This document shows, in pieces, positions 5,666 to 8,083 of a stretch of DNA of 8,083 bases. How positions within the stretch are numbered: position 1 is the first letter of the stretch; each line of letters starts with the position of its first letter. The stretch covers positions 1-8,083 of the forward strand of contig CAAFPB010000137.1 of assembly GCA_900764725.1 (NCBI GenBank), written 5' to 3'. The stretch is from an uncultured Catenibacterium sp. Its GTDB lineage: Bacteria; Bacillota_I; Bacilli_A; Erysipelotrichales; Coprobacillaceae. Position numbers and translations under genes: made by a program. Below the pieces are notes generated by a model, which ran no database searches, had not been told where the DNA came from, and saw only the letters and a list, made by a program, of their open reading frames with translations.

Positions 5666-6262
5666 TTATACCTCAACAGGAATATAATCTTCCTTTACAA
5701 CCTCATAATGCATATTGGATGCAGTCAGTTCATTGAGTTCATCTAAGAAAGATGTATCTCTTAAATAAACATCATAGTGAACCTCATCATCATACTCAGT
5801 ATTCATTAATAATAGATTTTTAGACTGTATTAAATAAGATACCTTACGGCTGAAGTGATAGTCAACACTAATGCGATATAGTTTAACAAGTTCTTTATCG
5901 ACTATTTCTGCTTCTTTTAATGCATCTGCAACACTATTTGTATAAGCACGAGTTAAACCTCCTGCCCCTAGTTTAATGCCACCAAAATAACGTGTCACAA
6001 TCGCAATCACATTATCAATCTTTTGTCTCTGTAATACATTCAACATAGGAAGTCCTGCAGTACCTGATGGTTCTCCATCATCATCCGCTTTTTCTAAAGG
6101 ACCTACTCGATAAGCTACACAATTATGTGTTGCATCATCTTTAGAATAGAGTTCTATTAAGTCTTTTATTTCATTTTCATCATTACATGGAATCAGGGTA
6201 GTAATGAACTCTGATTTCTTAATAATGATTGTATTTGTCGTTGTTTCTTTGATTGATCTCAT
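5666..6262 (-). CDS. yigZ: YigZ/IMPACT family (UPF0029) protein
   Basis: A 198-aa cytoplasmic protein of the bacterial YigZ family, homologous to eukaryotic IMPACT. The N-terminal RNase-PH/S5-like domain carries the signatures HNCVAYR (46-52), DDDGEPSGTAGLPML (60-74) and TRYFGGIKLGAGGLTRAY (90-107). The shorter C-terminal ferredoxin-like domain (about 125-198) is less conserved. Length is near the usual 200-215 residues. The molecular role is poorly defined; IMPACT regulates Gcn2 in eukaryotes, and bacterial members are thought to act around translation or nucleic acid binding. GGGTG lies about 6 bases before the ATG and TATAAT at 6284-6279 serves as a likely -10. It is the first gene of an operon with mntP and is transcribed divergently from the DegV-family gene. 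Confidence 0.92.
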   Translation of the reverse strand: MRSIKETTTNTIIIKKSEFITTLIPCNDENEIKDLIELYSKDDATHNCVAYRVGPLEKADDDGEPSGTAGLPMLNVLQRQKIDNVIAIVTRYFGGIKLGAGGLTRAYTNSVADALKEAEIVDKELVKLYRISVDYHFSRKVSYLIQSKNLLLMNTEYDDEVHYDVYLRDTSFLDELNELTASNMHYEVVKEDYIPVEV

Positions 6263-6278
6263 AGTTTCACCCGTTCGT

Positions 6279-6284
6279 ATTATA
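6279..6284 (-). promoter_or_regulatory. Putative -10 element of the yigZ-mntP operon
   Basis: A perfect TATAAT on the - strand, 16 bases before the yigZ start codon. The region 16-18 bases further upstream is T-rich (TTTTTA) and only a weak -35. Confidence 0.5.
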
Positions 6285-6293
6285 GCGTAAAAG

Positions 6294-6322
6294 TTGTAAA
6301 ATAAAAAGAAATAAACTATAAT
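6294..6322 (+). promoter_or_regulatory. Sigma-A-type promoter of the DegV-family gene
   Basis: TTGTAA (6294-6299), a 17-base spacer, and TATAAT (6317-6322). The predicted start is near 6329, at the left edge of an inverted repeat. The promoter is back to back with the yigZ -10 element. Confidence 0.75.
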
Positions 6323-6327
6323 GTACG

Positions 6328-6343
6328 TAGTGATTTATCACTA
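6328..6343 (+). promoter_or_regulatory. Inverted repeat at the transcription start, candidate operator or 5' hairpin
   Basis: TAGTGAT and ATCACTA form perfect 7-base arms around a TT centre. The repeat starts 5 bases after the -10 element and ends 13 bases before the start codon. A repressor bound here would block initiation. It has no T-run, so it is not a terminator. Confidence 0.45.
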
Positions 6344-6356
6344 ATGAGGTATTGAA

Positions 6357-7217
6357 ATGAGTAAAATAGGTATTATTGCAGATAGTGGCTGCCAGATTGA
6401 TATCAATGGTGAACATGAGGGTATTTATATTGCGCCATTATGTATTGGTCATGATAGTCAGACATATTTAGATCAATTAGATATTACAAGTCTTGATGTA
6501 TTTAATCAGATGAAGGAAACAGATGATATGTATACTACATCTCAGCCTTCGACTGGTTCTTTAATGAAGGCTATGGAAGAAGCGAAGAATGATGGCTGTG
6601 ATGAGTTGATTGGAATTCCTATCGCAACTGGTTTATCATCTACATTAAATGGTATGCAGGTGGCTGCTAGTTCAGTAGAAATGCCAATTACTTTGATAGA
6701 TTCTCAAGGTACAGCATATATTCAAAAGAAGCTTGTGGAAGCAGCACGTTATCTTGTAGAGAAAGGTAAGACTGTTTCTGAAATTAAAGAGAAGCTTGAA
6801 GATATGATTAAGCATTCAGGTACTATTATTTTTACACCGAACTTGAATCATTTGAAAAAGGGCGGTCGTATTACACCTGCAGTCGCAATGCTTGGTAATA
6901 TGTTGAAGCTTGTGCCAGTCATGGAATTAAATAGTGAATTAGGCGGTAAGATTGATACTTTAGGTAAAGTAAGAACAACACGTAAGGCATGTAAGATGCT
7001 TGCAGATCGTTGTATTGAAAGAGGCGCAAATGCGAAAGATTATACATTTGCGATTGAAGATGTTCTTGTGCCTGAAGAAGGTCAGCGTGTGAGAGACTAT
7101 CTTGAAGAACAATTAGGTCCATGTCAAGTTACCATGAGAGAGCTACCTACAGTGGTAGGTGCTCATATGGGAATTGGTGGTGTAGGAATCCAATTCATCA
7201 AAAATCTCGCAGAATAG
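6357..7217 (+). CDS. DegV family (FakB-type) fatty-acid-binding protein
   Basis: A 286-aa cytoplasmic protein of normal DegV length. DegV/FakB proteins hold a fatty acid and present it to the kinase FakA, which makes acyl-phosphate for phospholipid synthesis. The ligand-site motifs are all visible: TSQPS (61-65), ATGLSSTLNG (90-99) with the conserved Ser, HLKKGGRI (165-172) with Arg171, and the terminal GAHMGIGGVGI (268-278) with His270; these correspond to the acyl-carboxylate and FakA-contact residues known for FakB. GAGG about 7 bases before ATG supports the start. It has its own promoter, an inverted repeat in its leader and a strong terminator, so it looks like a single-gene unit. No fakA is present in the window, and chain specificity cannot be read from the sequence. 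Confidence 0.93.
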   Translation: MSKIGIIADSGCQIDINGEHEGIYIAPLCIGHDSQTYLDQLDITSLDVFNQMKETDDMYTTSQPSTGSLMKAMEEAKNDGCDELIGIPIATGLSSTLNGMQVAASSVEMPITLIDSQGTAYIQKKLVEAARYLVEKGKTVSEIKEKLEDMIKHSGTIIFTPNLNHLKKGGRITPAVAMLGNMLKLVPVMELNSELGGKIDTLGKVRTTRKACKMLADRCIERGANAKDYTFAIEDVLVPEEGQRVRDYLEEQLGPCQVTMRELPTVVGAHMGIGGVGIQFIKNLAE

Positions 7218-7218
7218 G

Positions 7219-7244
7219 AAGCAGATGATGAATCTGCTTTTTTT
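7219..7244 (+). terminator. Rho-independent terminator after the DegV-family gene
   Basis: AAGCAGAT (7219-7226) pairs with ATCTGCTT (7232-7239) around GATGA, followed by a T-run ending at 7244. It lies 2 bases after the stop codon and only 22 bases before the next start codon. Confidence 0.9.
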
Positions 7245-7252
7245 AATATAGA

Positions 7253-7259
7253 AAGGAGG
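7253..7259 (+). promoter_or_regulatory. Ribosome binding site deciding the start of the last gene
   Basis: AAGGAGG ends 6 bases before the ATG at 7266. An in-frame ATG at 7260 directly abuts the site and is therefore unlikely to be used. Confidence 0.8.
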
Positions 7260-7265
7260 ATGCCC

Positions 7266-8083
7266 ATGCAAAGAGAATTTGAAATGGTTGTACAAACAAG
7301 TGCAGCAACACAAAGCTTGCGTTATTTATTGAAAAGTGGTGATATGACGTGTATCACCAAAGGAGAAATTACAAAAAGATTAGAAGCAGCTGTTCTTTTA
7401 CAGGAATTAAGCTTTCAAGCTGTTATGACAAGTGGTGAAGTCGTAGAGGATATGTTGGAGAATAATTATGAGGATTATGATGAAGCATTAAGAGACTCTA
7501 TTAAAACTCATGGTATTACATTTAAAGACTATACCTTTGCGGTAACATATAAATATGATGAAGAAGCAGTCTTTAAGCCTTTCTTCTCTAGACAATATGG
7601 TGCAGACTTAGGTTTCTCACTCCCATTAGTAGATGATATGAAATATGCGAATATGTGTGTATGTCTTGCATTAATAAAACTATCAAGAGAATATGTACGC
7701 ACAAGTGTAGGTATTACTCATGACTATACAGATGTGAAACCTAGTATTCATTTAACCTTTAAGCCAGGTATATTCTTACCTAAGCTTATTACTGAGAAAC
7801 CATATACAGAAATGACATTCAATGCAGTCTATGCAGCTATATATAAATTACGTGCTGCGATACGTTTCTTCTCATATGATCATACAGAAGAAGCATATAA
7901 GAAGTGGATTGATGTCATAGAAGAAATAAGTACTCGTCCATATGATGGAATACTGGATGATCTAGATGAATTAGACTATGTACCTTCACAAAAAGAAGAA
8001 CTCTATGTCTATGAAGATAGAATTAATGGTGGTGGTACAGTACAATGTTTAAATAATTCATTTTATGCATTAATACTCTGGGC
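7266..8083 (+). CDS. Protein of unknown function, 3' partial
   Basis: I translated 272 complete codons from the ATG at 7266 with no stop before the window edge, so the gene continues outside. AAGGAGG (7253-7259) supports the start. The product begins MQREFEMVVQTSAATQ, has no signal peptide, and looks soluble and acidic, with helical stretches (about 36-52, 125-145, 185-203), aromatic-rich segments (KDYTFAVTYKYDEE about 87-100; FKPGIFLPKL 165-174) and an acidic loop (ILDDLDELDY about 229-238). I recognise no family. The mixed strand/helix pattern could be a large intracellular protein, but its full length is unknown. It lies just downstream of the DegV terminator with no space for a separate promoter, so expression probably depends on read-through or on a promoter inside the DegV gene. 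Confidence 0.85.
   Translation, partial: MQREFEMVVQTSAATQSLRYLLKSGDMTCITKGEITKRLEAAVLLQELSFQAVMTSGEVVEDMLENNYEDYDEALRDSIKTHGITFKDYTFAVTYKYDEEAVFKPFFSRQYGADLGFSLPLVDDMKYANMCVCLALIKLSREYVRTSVGITHDYTDVKPSIHLTFKPGIFLPKLITEKPYTEMTFNAVYAAIYKLRAAIRFFSYDHTEEAYKKWIDVIEEISTRPYDGILDDLDELDYVPSQKEELYVYEDRINGGGTVQCLNNSFYALILW

Noticed and set aside
6263..6356. Riboswitch or metal-regulator site in the divergent intergenic region
   Set aside because: Only two promoters and one short inverted repeat fit in the 94 bases; no riboswitch-sized structure.
6919..7122. 67-codon frame on the - strand
   Set aside because: Antisense to the DegV-family gene, which has all ligand-site motifs.

Overview
The window looks like a chromosomal segment of a low-GC, Gram-positive Firmicute. 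The grounds are the AT-rich sequence, strong AGGAGG/GAGGTGA ribosome binding sites, tightly packed operons, a cell-wall sorting-type C-terminus and an ECF vitamin transporter component. The gene set would fit an Erysipelotrichia-like gut commensal, but that placement is inference. No rRNA, tRNA, CRISPR array, insertion sequence or phage gene was seen.

Region 1 (1-2235, + strand) is a three-gene overlapping operon whose 5' end lies outside the window. It encodes a surface protein with a terpenoid-cyclase-like alpha/alpha-barrel fold and a wall-anchor tail, a membrane-tethered DUF4430 protein, and an ECF-transporter S component. The first two resemble the two halves of animal intrinsic factor/transcobalamin, here on separate polypeptides. 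With the S component they suggest capture and import of a corrinoid or related ligand. A hairpin terminator closes the operon.

Region 2 (2276-4392, + strand) has its own sigma-A-type promoter and encodes an unrecognised soluble protein plus a FUSC-type membrane protein fused to a HAD-like domain that has lost catalytic residues. It ends in a 14-bp perfect hairpin containing the stop codon.

Region 3 (4407-6262, - strand), read from right to left, holds a YigZ/IMPACT-family gene, mntP (manganese efflux), a terminator, a degenerate dUTPase-like gene, and a 39-codon small membrane-protein gene with a strong ribosome binding site. The small gene sits between the convergent transcription units.

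Region 4 (6294-8083, + strand) starts with a promoter divergent from yigZ and an inverted repeat at the predicted transcription start. It encodes a DegV/FakB-type fatty-acid-binding protein, a strong terminator, and then an unrecognised gene that runs off the window end. That last gene starts so close to the terminator that no promoter fits between them.

The best candidates for follow-up are the split intrinsic-factor-like module with its S component, the FUSC-HAD fusion, the dUTPase-like protein without its metal ligands, and the 39-aa membrane protein.
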